A stretch of 7,248 bases of DNA from CAYQTL01 sp964420405 (GCA_964420405.1 CAYQTL010000128.1:1-7248), one strand, 5' to 3'; positions 1-5,877 are shown, counted from the first letter of the stretch. Notes: a model not told the origin generated them from the sequence alone. Numbers and translations are program-made.

Positions 1-20
1 GGGCCGGCCTTCGCCGGCCC
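1..20. terminator. GC-rich stem-loop at window edge, possible end of an upstream gene
   Basis: Positions 1-8 and 13-20 are perfect 8-bp inverted arms (GGGCCGGC / GCCGGCCC) around a CTTC loop. No T-run follows on the + strand, and the sequence to the left is outside the window. It could be the terminator of a gene to the left or simply a stable hairpin. The assignment as a terminator is inference. Confidence 0.35.
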
Positions 21-66
21 GCCCCCCGATTCCGAATCTCGATTGCCGCGTCCCGACATCCCGCAC

Positions 67-95
67 TTGATTTCACGCCGCGGTTCGGTAAGAAT
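67..95 (+). promoter_or_regulatory. Candidate sigma70-type promoter of the acyl-CoA dehydrogenase gene
   Basis: A -35-like TTGATT lies at 67-72 (four of six to TTGACA). A 17-bp spacer leads to a -10-like AAGAAT at 90-95 (four of six to TATAAT). The predicted transcription start is near 102, inside the inverted repeat at 92-112, so a bound repressor would block initiation. Both boxes are imperfect. The support comes from the ideal spacing and the position relative to the operator. Confidence 0.4.
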
Positions 96-112
96 GAATG
101 AGTGTTCATTCA
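92..112. promoter_or_regulatory. FadR-like (TetR family) operator: inverted repeat overlapping the promoter
   Basis: Positions 95-112 read TGAATGAGTGTTCATTCA, a perfect 7-bp inverted repeat around a 4-bp centre. A second register, GAATGAA (92-98) / TTCATTC (105-111), is also perfect. The arms and length equal the Bacillus subtilis FadR (YsiA) box as I know it, TGAATGA-n4-TCATTCA. That TetR-family repressor controls fatty-acid beta-oxidation genes and is released by long-chain acyl-CoA. The site sits 35 bp before an acyl-CoA dehydrogenase start and covers the likely transcription start, the expected place for repression. The regulator gene itself is not in the window. Confidence 0.7.
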
Positions 113-132
113 CCACCAGGACTGAGAACCCC

Positions 133-140
133 AAAGGAGG
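133..140 (+). promoter_or_regulatory. Shine-Dalgarno that fixes a GTG start
   Basis: AAAGGAGG lies six bases before the GTG at 147. It is nearly the full anti-16S complement and no ATG lies nearby in frame, so it decides the GTG start of the dehydrogenase. Confidence 0.85.
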
Positions 141-146
141 TCCAGC

Positions 147-1988
147 GTGGACTACAAGGTCGATCTGCGAGACATCAAGTTCCAGCTCTTCGAGTGGCTG
201 CCCACCGCCAAGCTGCTCGAGGCGGAACGCTTCGCCGACTGGGACGTCGAGAACGTCGAGATGGTCATCGACGAGGCGCTCAAGATCGCGCAGGAGCAGA
301 TGGCGCCCTGCAACGAGGACGGCGACCGCATCGGCGCCCAGTGGAACGACGGTGTGGTGACCATGCCGGACTCGTTCAAGCCCGTCTTCGACACCGTCCG
401 CGAGGGCGGCTGGATCGGGCTGCTGGCGTCCCCCGAGTTCGGTGGCATGGGCCTGCCCGAGGTGGTCGGCACGGTGGTCAACGAGTTCTTCTCCGGCGCC
501 AACGTGTCGCTCTCGCTGACCCTGATGCTCACCCGCGGCGCCGGAACCATGATCGAGTTCTTCGGCACCGACCAGCAGAAGACGATGTACGTCGAGAAGC
601 TGTTCGCCGGCGAGTGGGGCGGCACGATGTGCCTGACCGAGCCGCAGGCCGGCTCCGACGTCGGCGCCTCCTCCTCCAAGGCGATCCCCAATGACGACGG
701 CACCTACCAGATTTCCGGCGAGAAGATCTTCATCACCTCCGGCGACCAGAACCTGACGGAGAACATCGTCCACCTGGTCCTCGCCCGCACCCCCGGCGCG
801 CCCGAGGGCACCAAGGGCCTGTCGCTGTTCATCGTCCCCAAGATCTGGGTCAACGAGGACGGCAGCCTCGGCGAGCCCAACGACGTCTACTGCAACAACA
901 TCGAGGAGAAGATGGGGATCCACGGGTCGCCCACCTGCACCCTCGTGTTCGGCCAGAAGGACGGCTGCCGCGGCTACCTGCTCGGCGAAGAGCTGCAGGG
1001 CATGAAGCTCATGTTCCACATGATGAACGCCGCGCGGATCGAGGTCGGGCTGCAGGGCTCCGCCGCCGCCGGCGCCGCCCACCAGCAGGCCCTCGCCTAC
1101 GCCCGCGAGCGGCTCCAGTCGCGCCACTGGAAGGAGATGAAGAACCCCGAGGCGCCGCAGGTGCCGATCGTCGAGCATCCCGACGTGCGCCGCATGCTGC
1201 TCAGCTCCCAGGCCTACACCGAGGCGATGCGCGCGCTGCTGCTGCAGACCTCCTACTACCTCGACATGCACCACATGACCGAGGGCGAGGAGTCCGAGAA
1301 GTACAAGTCCTACGTCGAGGTGCTGACGCCGATCTGCAAGGCGTGGTGCTCGGAGTGGGGCCTGCAGGTGGCCCACTGGTGTCTCCAGGTCCACGGCGGC
1401 TACGGCTACACCCGCGAGTACCCGGCCGAGCAGTTCATGCGCGACGTCGAGATCGCCTGCATCTACGAGGGCACCAACGGCATCCAGGCCCTCGACTTCG
1501 TCGCCCGCAAGCTGCCGATGGACGGCGGCAAGCCGATCCGCGAGCTCCTCGGCATGGCCGAGAAGACCTTCAACCGCGCCAAGTCCGACCCCGAGCTGAT
1601 GGAGCCGGCCTGGCTGCTGGCGGCTGGCCTCAAGCAGATCGAGACCATCTCCAAGGAGCTCATGAAGCGCCCCGACGGGATCCAGATGATCCTGATCAAC
1701 GCGGTGCCGCTGCTCGACATGGTCGGCACCTGCCTCGGCGCCCACTTCCTGCTCGACCAGGCCATGCTCGCCAAGACCAAGCTCGGCGAGATCCTGTCCT
1801 CGGCCGGCGTCGGCACCGACGACAAGAAGGCCTACAAGGCGTACCTGCAGGACAACGCCGAGGCCGCCTACTACCACAACAAGGTCCAGACGGCGATCCA
1901 CTTCGCGTATCGGGCCCTGCCGACGGTCCCTGCCAAGGCCGCCGCGATCCGCTCCGGCGAGAAGGCGGCGCTGTACGCGATCATGTAG
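147..1988 (+). CDS. Acyl-CoA dehydrogenase, ~600-residue (DmdC/FadE-like) type
   Basis: This 613-residue cytoplasmic flavoenzyme should oxidise an acyl-CoA to the 2-enoyl-CoA using FAD, passing electrons to ETF. Residues 1-35 resemble the short extra N-terminal domain of the long acyl-CoA dehydrogenases. Signature 1 is at 162-174 (CLTEPQAGSDVGA). Signature 2 runs from Q414 (QVHGGYGYTREYP) to R432-D433. The catalytic base is probably Glu441 in IYEGTNGIQ. Residues about 465-600 form the extra helical C-terminal domain of this subfamily, which includes 3-methylmercaptopropionyl-CoA dehydrogenase DmdC. The length is typical and no key residue is missing. The substrate cannot be read from the sequence, so fatty acyl-CoA is inferred from the FadR-like operator upstream. 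The GTG start is set by the Shine-Dalgarno. The gene appears monocistronic, ending in two stem-loops. Confidence 0.95.
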   Translation: MDYKVDLRDIKFQLFEWLPTAKLLEAERFADWDVENVEMVIDEALKIAQEQMAPCNEDGDRIGAQWNDGVVTMPDSFKPVFDTVREGGWIGLLASPEFGGMGLPEVVGTVVNEFFSGANVSLSLTLMLTRGAGTMIEFFGTDQQKTMYVEKLFAGEWGGTMCLTEPQAGSDVGASSSKAIPNDDGTYQISGEKIFITSGDQNLTENIVHLVLARTPGAPEGTKGLSLFIVPKIWVNEDGSLGEPNDVYCNNIEEKMGIHGSPTCTLVFGQKDGCRGYLLGEELQGMKLMFHMMNAARIEVGLQGSAAAGAAHQQALAYARERLQSRHWKEMKNPEAPQVPIVEHPDVRRMLLSSQAYTEAMRALLLQTSYYLDMHHMTEGEESEKYKSYVEVLTPICKAWCSEWGLQVAHWCLQVHGGYGYTREYPAEQFMRDVEIACIYEGTNGIQALDFVARKLPMDGGKPIRELLGMAEKTFNRAKSDPELMEPAWLLAAGLKQIETISKELMKRPDGIQMILINAVPLLDMVGTCLGAHFLLDQAMLAKTKLGEILSSAGVGTDDKKAYKAYLQDNAEAAYYHNKVQTAIHFAYRALPTVPAKAAAIRSGEKAALYAIM

Positions 1989-1989
1989 C

Positions 1990-2012
1990 TCGAATCCGCT
2001 GCGCGGATTCGA
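1990..2012 (+). other. Perfect stem-loop directly after the dehydrogenase stop codon
   Basis: The arms TCGAATCCGC (1990-1999) and GCGGATTCGA (2003-2012) are a perfect 10-bp inverted repeat with a 3-base TGC loop, starting one base after the TAG at 1986-1988. No T-run follows, so it is not a classical terminator. It may protect the mRNA 3' end or help the terminator 15 bases downstream. A DNA-binding site is also possible. Confidence 0.55.
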
Positions 2013-2026
2013 TAAGGAAACAAAGG

Positions 2027-2053
2027 ACGCCCCCGCTCGCGCGGGGGCGTTTT
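2027..2053 (+). terminator. Rho-independent terminator of the acyl-CoA dehydrogenase gene
   Basis: The arms ACGCCCCCGC (2027-2036) and GCGGGGGCGT (2041-2050) form a 10-bp perfect stem with a TCGC loop, followed by TTT (2051-2053; four T counting the last stem base). The GC-rich stem with a short T-run 38 bases after the stop codon is a standard intrinsic terminator. Confidence 0.8.
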
Positions 2054-2144
2054 CCGTGTGGCCAAGGGCGGTCGCAGAGTGTGGCCGCGGTCACGGAGGC
2101 GGTCGATTCCCGCCAGCCCCGTCGCCGGAGCGGTGCGCGCGGGC

Positions 2145-2150
2145 TATATT
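2145..2150 (+). promoter_or_regulatory. -10-like box placed for a leaderless transcript
   Basis: TATATT (five of six to TATAAT) ends seven bases before the ATG at 2158. Initiation at the usual distance would fall on 2157-2158, that is at the start codon itself. No purine-rich Shine-Dalgarno precedes this ATG, which agrees with a leaderless message. No good -35 box is visible 16-18 bp upstream. This is an AT-rich island in GC-rich DNA, which supports a promoter role. Confidence 0.45.
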
Positions 2151-2157
2151 CGGTGTG

Positions 2158-4143
2158 ATGTACAGAATCGCTCTCGTTGTGGTGGTCTCGTGTCTTCTGT
2201 CACTCCTGGCGGCCGCCGAGACCGCCCCGATCCAGCTCGAGCGCGTCGGCGTGTACCCGGCCGGGCGGGTCGAGGCGGTCGACGCCCAGGGTTCGTTCGT
2301 GGCGTGGGGGTTCGGGCGCGAGCTGCACCTCGGACGGCTGCGTCCCGACGGCTCGATCGCCGAGATCGGCAGCCTGCTGCTCGAGGACTCGATCGGGCGC
2401 GTCTCGCTCTCCGGGTCTACGGCCGTTGCGGCGACTTCCGACGGCGCCCTCGCGTTCGTGGACCTCTCGAACCCGTCCGCGCCGGCGCTCGTGCACTGGG
2501 TGGGCAACGTCGCGGCCTCGGCGCCGATCGTGGTCGCCACCTCCGACCACGTGTTCGTGACCCGTCAGGCCCGCATCTCCGTCCGGGACCTCGCAACAGG
2601 CCAGCCACCCTGGCGCTCGTCGTCCTGGAACGGCGACCGCAGCGTGAATGCGATCGCGGTCGACGGCGACCTGATGATGGCGTGCGACGGCTCCGCGGTC
2701 CACACGTTCGACATCTCCGATCCCGCACGTTTCGAACACCTCGCGGCTGTCCCCGGTGCGCGCAACGAAGGTCCCGGAGCGATCGGACTCCGCGGCGACC
2801 TCGCGCTCGTCGCCTGCGGCGACGGGCTCCGCACCTTCGACGTCGGCGACCCGTCGTCGCCGATCGAGATCGGCCATCTCGACACGACGACGTCCGTCGC
2901 GGCCGTCGTGATGCTCGACGGCTTCGCGCTCGTCGCCACCTCGTACCGGCTCTCCACCGTCGACCTGCGCGATCCCGCGGCCCCGGAGATCCTCCCCGTC
3001 GCCGACATCGCGGCGTACGATCTCGCGCCTTCTCTCCACGGCGTGCTGACGATCGTCGACTCCGGCCTCGACCTCGTGACGCCGATCGCCCACGGCGAGG
3101 CCACGGTCGTGACAGCTCTCGACGCCCCTGCGACCGGTCCGATTCGCGCTCTCGACCTCTTCGCCGATGGCACTCTCGTCACTCTCGGTTCCGCGCCAGG
3201 CGGAGGTACCCTCCGCGCCCTCCGCCACGTCGGCGAAGGTCGTCTGGTCGAGTGGGCCCGCGCCAGCCCGCCAGTCAGCGCCGGGAGCGACCTCATCCGA
3301 GCCTCCGACGATCTCCTGATCCTGGGAGACGACCGCCGCGTGGTGCTGTGCAGCCTCGGCGACCTCGGCTTCGAGGTCGAATCCACCTGCTGCGGGGAGT
3401 CGTGGCTCGAGCCCCTCGCAGCGGAGGATCGCGTCCTGTGGGCCGCAGGGAGCTGGGTCGGTCGCCGGCTCGTCGCGATCTCGCTCGCCGACCCTTCGCA
3501 ACCCGGGGTGCTCTCGTCGCTGTGGGTTGCCGATCCGGACAGCACGTTCGGAGATCCCCGGACGAGCTTCACGCTCAGCGCGTTCGGAGCTGGTCTCTTC
3601 GGCGGCGCCGTCTGGTCCTCGGCCCACCGCGGAGTCCTCGCCGTGTGGCTCGACTGGAGCACTCGGGAGGGGCCCTTCGACCCACGTGTGACCGCCTACC
3701 GCCACCAGATCCGGTTGCTCGACGCCGCTTCGCCCGAAGCTCCGGTCGAGGTCGGCAGCTACGACCCGGGAGGCCGCTTCGAGCTTGTCGCCCGGCACGG
3801 CGACCGGCTCGTGATCGGCGCGCTCGCGGCGGCTGGCGGCACCACCCTCCGCGCTCTTTCGATCGCCGACCCGTCCCGGCCGGTGGTCGTCGCCGAGCGC
3901 GGCGTCGACCGCCTGCCGACCGACGCCAGGCCGTTCGGTCCGTGGCTTGTCGGCCGGATCCGCACCGGTGACGAGCCCGTCGTGGTCATCGACCCCGAGA
4001 CCCTCGAGATGACCGAGGTCCCCGTCGTCCCCGGGTCCACCCTCGGCATCCGCCACCACGCCGTTTCGTGGCCCTGGCTCGCACTCGTCCGGGACGACGG
4101 CGCCGTCGAGCTCTACCGCGCCTTCTCTCCTCCGTCTCCTTGA
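2158..4143 (+). CDS. Secreted beta-propeller protein with LVIVD-type repeats, function unknown
   Basis: This 661-residue protein begins with a signal peptide: MYR, then a hydrophobic run to about residue 17, then AAA before Glu21, a likely signal peptidase I site. No credible lipobox or later membrane segment is seen, so a periplasmic or secreted location is likely. Blade-end motifs of the LVIVD type recur: VDLSNPSAP (101), FDISDPARF (184), FDVGDPSSP (227), VDLRDPAAP (268), ISLADPSQP (441), LDAASPEAP (521) and LSIADPSRP (567). Most spacings are close to multiples of 41-43 residues, as expected for propeller blades with degenerate ones between. A Cys-Cys pair lies at 411-412. The start was chosen for the signal peptide. 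The frame is open back to a GTG at 2056, but that extension lacks signal features and begins right after the preceding terminator. No catalytic residues are recognisable. Binding or scaffolding is the most one can infer. Confidence 0.85.
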   Translation: MYRIALVVVVSCLLSLLAAAETAPIQLERVGVYPAGRVEAVDAQGSFVAWGFGRELHLGRLRPDGSIAEIGSLLLEDSIGRVSLSGSTAVAATSDGALAFVDLSNPSAPALVHWVGNVAASAPIVVATSDHVFVTRQARISVRDLATGQPPWRSSSWNGDRSVNAIAVDGDLMMACDGSAVHTFDISDPARFEHLAAVPGARNEGPGAIGLRGDLALVACGDGLRTFDVGDPSSPIEIGHLDTTTSVAAVVMLDGFALVATSYRLSTVDLRDPAAPEILPVADIAAYDLAPSLHGVLTIVDSGLDLVTPIAHGEATVVTALDAPATGPIRALDLFADGTLVTLGSAPGGGTLRALRHVGEGRLVEWARASPPVSAGSDLIRASDDLLILGDDRRVVLCSLGDLGFEVESTCCGESWLEPLAAEDRVLWAAGSWVGRRLVAISLADPSQPGVLSSLWVADPDSTFGDPRTSFTLSAFGAGLFGGAVWSSAHRGVLAVWLDWSTREGPFDPRVTAYRHQIRLLDAASPEAPVEVGSYDPGGRFELVARHGDRLVIGALAAAGGTTLRALSIADPSRPVVVAERGVDRLPTDARPFGPWLVGRIRTGDEPVVVIDPETLEMTEVPVVPGSTLGIRHHAVSWPWLALVRDDGAVELYRAFSPPSP

Positions 4144-4205
4144 CGAGAACAAGGACGGGGGCTGGCAGGCTGATTCGGTCCGCCAGCCCCCGTCCTTCTT
4201 CTCGT
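4143..4205. terminator. Long shared terminator between convergent genes
   Basis: AAGGACGGGGGCTGGC (4151-4166) and GCCAGCCCCCGTCCTT (4182-4197) form a perfect 16-bp stem around a 15-base loop. Beyond one C-C mismatch the stem continues for seven more pairs (4143-4149 with 4199-4205). It fills the gap between the propeller stop (4141-4143) and the fbaB stop (4218-4220, opposite strand). The right flank is T-rich for the + strand transcript and the left flank is A-rich, so it can serve both directions. Confidence 0.8.
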
Positions 4206-4217
4206 TGCGCGACGGCG

Positions 4218-5270
4218 CTACGCCACCGTCACCCCGTCACACAGATAGACGTCCTGGATCGCGTTGAGCAGCCGGACGCCCTCGGACATCGGTCGCTGGA
4301 ACGCCTTGCGGCCGGAGATCAGGCCGGTGCCGCCGGCGCGCTTGTTGACCACCGCCGTGATGACCGCCTGCTCGAGGTCGCCCGTGCCCTTCGACGCGCC
4401 CCCCGAGTTGATCAGCCCGGCGCGGCCCATGTAGCAGTTCGCGACCTGCCAGCGGGTCCACTCGATCGGGTGGTCGGGCACCAGCTGGTCGTACACCAGC
4501 GTGTGGGTCTTGCCGAAGCCGATGGCGTTGTAGCCGCCGTTCACCGTCGGCAGCTTCTGCTTGATGATGTCGGCCTCGATGGTGACGCCGATGTGGTTCG
4601 CCTGGCCGGTGAGGTCGGCGGCGGTGTGGTAGTCGGTCCCCTCGTGCTTGAAGTCGGAGTTCCGCAGGTAGCACCACAGCACCGTGAACATCCCCAGCTC
4701 GTGGGCCTGCGCGAACGCGTCGGAGACCTCCATGATCTGCCGGCGGCAGTTCTCCGAGCCGAAGTAGATCGTGGCGCCGACGCCGGCCGCGCCCAGGTTC
4801 CACGCCTGCTCCACCGAGCCGAACAGGGTCTGGTCGTAGAAGTTCGGGTAGCTGAGCATCTCGTTGTGGTTGATCTTGACGATGAACGGAATCCGGTGGG
4901 CGTACCTGCGCGACACCGCGCCGAGCACGCCGAGGGTCGAGGCGACGGCGTTGCAGCCGCCCTCGATCGCGAGCTCCACGATCTTCGCCGGATCGAAGAA
5001 GTCGACGTTCGGCGCGAACGAGGCCGCTCCAGAGTGCTCGATCCCCTGGTCCACCGGCAGGATCGACACGTAGCCGGTGCCGCTCAGCCGGCCGGTGTGG
5101 AACAGCTGGTTCATCGCCGCCATCACCCGGGGCGAGCGGTCGGTCTGCGACACCACGCGGTCGACGAAGTCGCCGCCCGGCAGGTACAGACGGTCCTTGG
5201 GAATCCCCTGACAGGTGTAGTCGAGCAGCGACGCCTGGTCGCCGAGCTGCTGACGGATCTTCTCGATCAT
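4218..5270 (-). CDS. fbaB: Class I fructose-bisphosphate aldolase, FbaB/DhnA type
   Basis: This 350-residue cytoplasmic enzyme should interconvert fructose 1,6-bisphosphate with dihydroxyacetone phosphate and glyceraldehyde 3-phosphate through a Schiff base. Length and motifs follow Escherichia coli FbaB from end to end: LPVDQGIEHS (71-80, Asp74), RRYAHRIPF (121-129), VKINHNE (131-137), GATIYFGSE (165-173), DLTGQANH (219-226), ADIIKQK (233-239), NCYMGRAGLINSGGA (278-292), GRKAF (320-324) and a QDVYL C-terminus. Lys237 in ADIIKQK is the expected Schiff-base lysine; the glycine-rich segment and GRKAF bind phosphate. The related LsrF (AI-2 phosphate aldolase) is shorter and less similar in these motifs. 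The start was chosen because GGAGG lies five bases before this ATG and the N-terminus aligns with FbaB; the frame stays open upstream only through repeats. The gene is convergent with the propeller gene. Confidence 0.95.
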   Translation of the reverse strand: MIEKIRQQLGDQASLLDYTCQGIPKDRLYLPGGDFVDRVVSQTDRSPRVMAAMNQLFHTGRLSGTGYVSILPVDQGIEHSGAASFAPNVDFFDPAKIVELAIEGGCNAVASTLGVLGAVSRRYAHRIPFIVKINHNEMLSYPNFYDQTLFGSVEQAWNLGAAGVGATIYFGSENCRRQIMEVSDAFAQAHELGMFTVLWCYLRNSDFKHEGTDYHTAADLTGQANHIGVTIEADIIKQKLPTVNGGYNAIGFGKTHTLVYDQLVPDHPIEWTRWQVANCYMGRAGLINSGGASKGTGDLEQAVITAVVNKRAGGTGLISGRKAFQRPMSEGVRLLNAIQDVYLCDGVTVA

Positions 5271-5275
5271 GTGCA

Positions 5276-5280
5276 CCTCC
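5276..5280 (-). promoter_or_regulatory. Shine-Dalgarno of fbaB
   Basis: GGAGG on the minus strand, inside GGGAGGTG, sits five bases before the ATG at 5270. It decides this start over in-frame codons further upstream. Confidence 0.8.
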
Positions 5281-5292
5281 CGTAGCCGGATC

Positions 5293-5298
5293 ATTGTA
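5293..5298 (-). promoter_or_regulatory. Candidate -10 box of fbaB
   Basis: TACAAT on the minus strand (five of six to TATAAT) would start transcription near 5286, giving a leader of about 16 bases that contains the Shine-Dalgarno. No convincing -35 hexamer is seen at 16-18 bp spacing, so an activator or a different sigma factor may be involved. The box is one of the few AT-rich spots in this region. Confidence 0.45.
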
Positions 5299-5346
5299 CA
5301 TGGCGGCGCCCCGACCCGCCTTCGCGGACCCCGTGCCCCCTCCGTT

Positions 5347-5376
5347 CCCGATCCCGATCCCGATCCCGATCCCGAT
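5347..5376. repeat. Hexamer tandem repeat, CCCGAT x5 (ATCGGG on minus strand)
   Basis: Five exact consecutive copies of CCCGAT are visible. On the minus strand, which is the coding strand of fbaB, they give five GGG runs with three-base ATC loops, a textbook G-quadruplex pattern. The tract lies about 60-90 bases upstream of the predicted fbaB transcription start. A complementary tract occurs at 5529-5551. Confidence 0.9.
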
Positions 5377-5476
5377 GAGCGCGGAGGCCTGTCGGCACCC
5401 ATCTCTCGAGTGCGCCGGCTCCGATCCTTCCGCTGCATCGGGCACGGACGCGGGACGGAGGCGGTCGCCCACCGGT

Positions 5477-5528
5477 GGACGCTGCCGCGGACGCTGAGCC
5501 TGTCGCTGACCCTGACGCGGACGCTGCC
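5477..5528. repeat. Degenerate hexamer array containing GGACGCTG copies
   Basis: GGACGCTG occurs at 5477-5484, 5489-5496 and 5519-5526. The spacings of 12 and 30 bases are both multiples of six. The intervening hexamers (GAGCCT, GTCGCT, GACCCT, GACGCG) are variants of the same unit. Similar CTGAC/CTGTC hexamers reappear from about 5597 to 5650. It looks like a decayed 6-bp microsatellite. Confidence 0.6.
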
Positions 5529-5551
5529 ATCGGGATCGGGACCGGGATCGG
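5529..5551. repeat. Inverted partner of the CCCGAT tract
   Basis: The + strand reads ATCGGG, ATCGGG, ACCGGG, ATCGG. Its reverse complement matches the tract at 5347-5376 in 22 of 23 positions. It gives three GGG runs plus a GG on the + strand, so a weaker quadruplex pattern on the opposite strand. The two tracts could also pair as a long-range stem. Confidence 0.75.
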
Positions 5552-5686
5552 AGCCGCGACCCCGCAACCACCTCCGTGACCCCGTTCGCCACCGCCCCTG
5601 ACGCTGTCACTGCCGGATGCCCCTGTGGCTGTTGAGCTCCCTGCGACTGACGGCGCGGTGGGTGTGCTCCCTCCGCGCCCTGGGGG

Positions 5687-5709
5687 CGCTGCGCTCGCTC
5701 AGGATGACG
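5687..5709 (-). repeat. Fragment resembling a dispersed CGTCATCCTGAGCG repeat
   Basis: The minus strand reads CGTCATCCTGAGCGAGCGCA then GCG. I know this word (ATCCTGAGCG plus an AGCG run) as the core of a dispersed intergenic repeat common in many bacterial genomes and metagenomes. Its frame gives the familiar spurious peptide VILSERS. Only a short core is present and the rest of the element is not recognisable here. Confidence 0.5.
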
Positions 5710-5728
5710 GCGGGGGCGGCGCGCTCGC

Positions 5729-5750
5729 CTCGGCACCGTCTCGGCACCGT
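5729..5750. repeat. Perfect tandem 11-bp duplication
   Basis: CTCGGCACCGT occurs twice back to back (5729-5739, 5740-5750). This probably reflects replication slippage within the repeat-rich gap. Confidence 0.85.
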
Positions 5751-5752
5751 CC

Positions 5753-5783
5753 CCTCCGCGTTCTCCGCGGTCTCTGCGTTGAG
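5753..5783 (-). repeat. Fragment of a GCAGAGACCGCGGAGAACGC-type dispersed repeat
   Basis: On the minus strand this reads CTCAACGCAGAGACCGCGG followed by AGAACGCGGAGG, an 8-10 base periodic purine-rich pattern (ACGCAGAG / CGCGGAG). This resembles the ACGCAGAG dispersed repeats I know from intergenic regions of Acidobacteria, Verrucomicrobia and related genomes. Its frame gives the spurious peptide LNAETAENAE. It lies about 100 bp from the MATE stop. Confidence 0.5.
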
Positions 5784-5862
5784 AGCGTCCACGGCCACCC
5801 ATCCGCTCCGACTCCCGCCCGGCCTCCCCCTCCGTGCCGTGGTGTCGTGGTGGTCAATTCCC

Positions 5863-5877
5863 CGCTCGCGTCGAGCG
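5863..5877 (-). terminator. Weak stem-loop just after the MATE stop codon
   Basis: CGCTCG (5863-5868) and CGAGCG (5872-5877) form a 6-bp stem with a 3-base loop, three bases past the stop of the minus-strand MATE gene. The sequence that follows on the minus strand (GGGGAATTG) has only two T, so its function as a terminator is doubtful. Confidence 0.25.

Noticed and set aside
28..38. Small palindrome GATTC-C-GAATC
   Set aside because: Five-base arms only, no nearby feature that it explains.
98..694. ATG-initiated + frame overlapping the dehydrogenase start
   Set aside because: The ATG lies inside the operator, has no Shine-Dalgarno, and the product is Arg-rich out-of-frame sequence.
2056..2086. 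Direct repeat GTGTGGCC at 2056-2063 and 2079-2086
   Set aside because: Eight-base match in GC-rich DNA with no symmetry or link to a promoter; likely chance.
2056..2157. 34-residue upstream extension of the propeller frame
   Set aside because: It starts at a GTG three bases past the terminator T-run, has no Shine-Dalgarno, and would bury the signal peptide.
2200..4152. 650-codon open frame antisense to the propeller gene
   Set aside because: It is a shadow frame in GC-rich DNA. Its product is charged low-complexity sequence without domains, while the + strand frame has a signal peptide and repeat motifs.
5347..5551. Possible CRISPR array or minisatellite with spacers
   Set aside because: The units are contiguous hexamers without unique spacers of even length; no cas genes nearby.
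5271..5567. N-terminal extension of the aldolase frame (99 extra residues)
   Set aside because: The extension is Gly-Ser/Arg-rich sequence translated from the repeat tracts. FbaB homologues start at the ATG with GGAGG at 5270.
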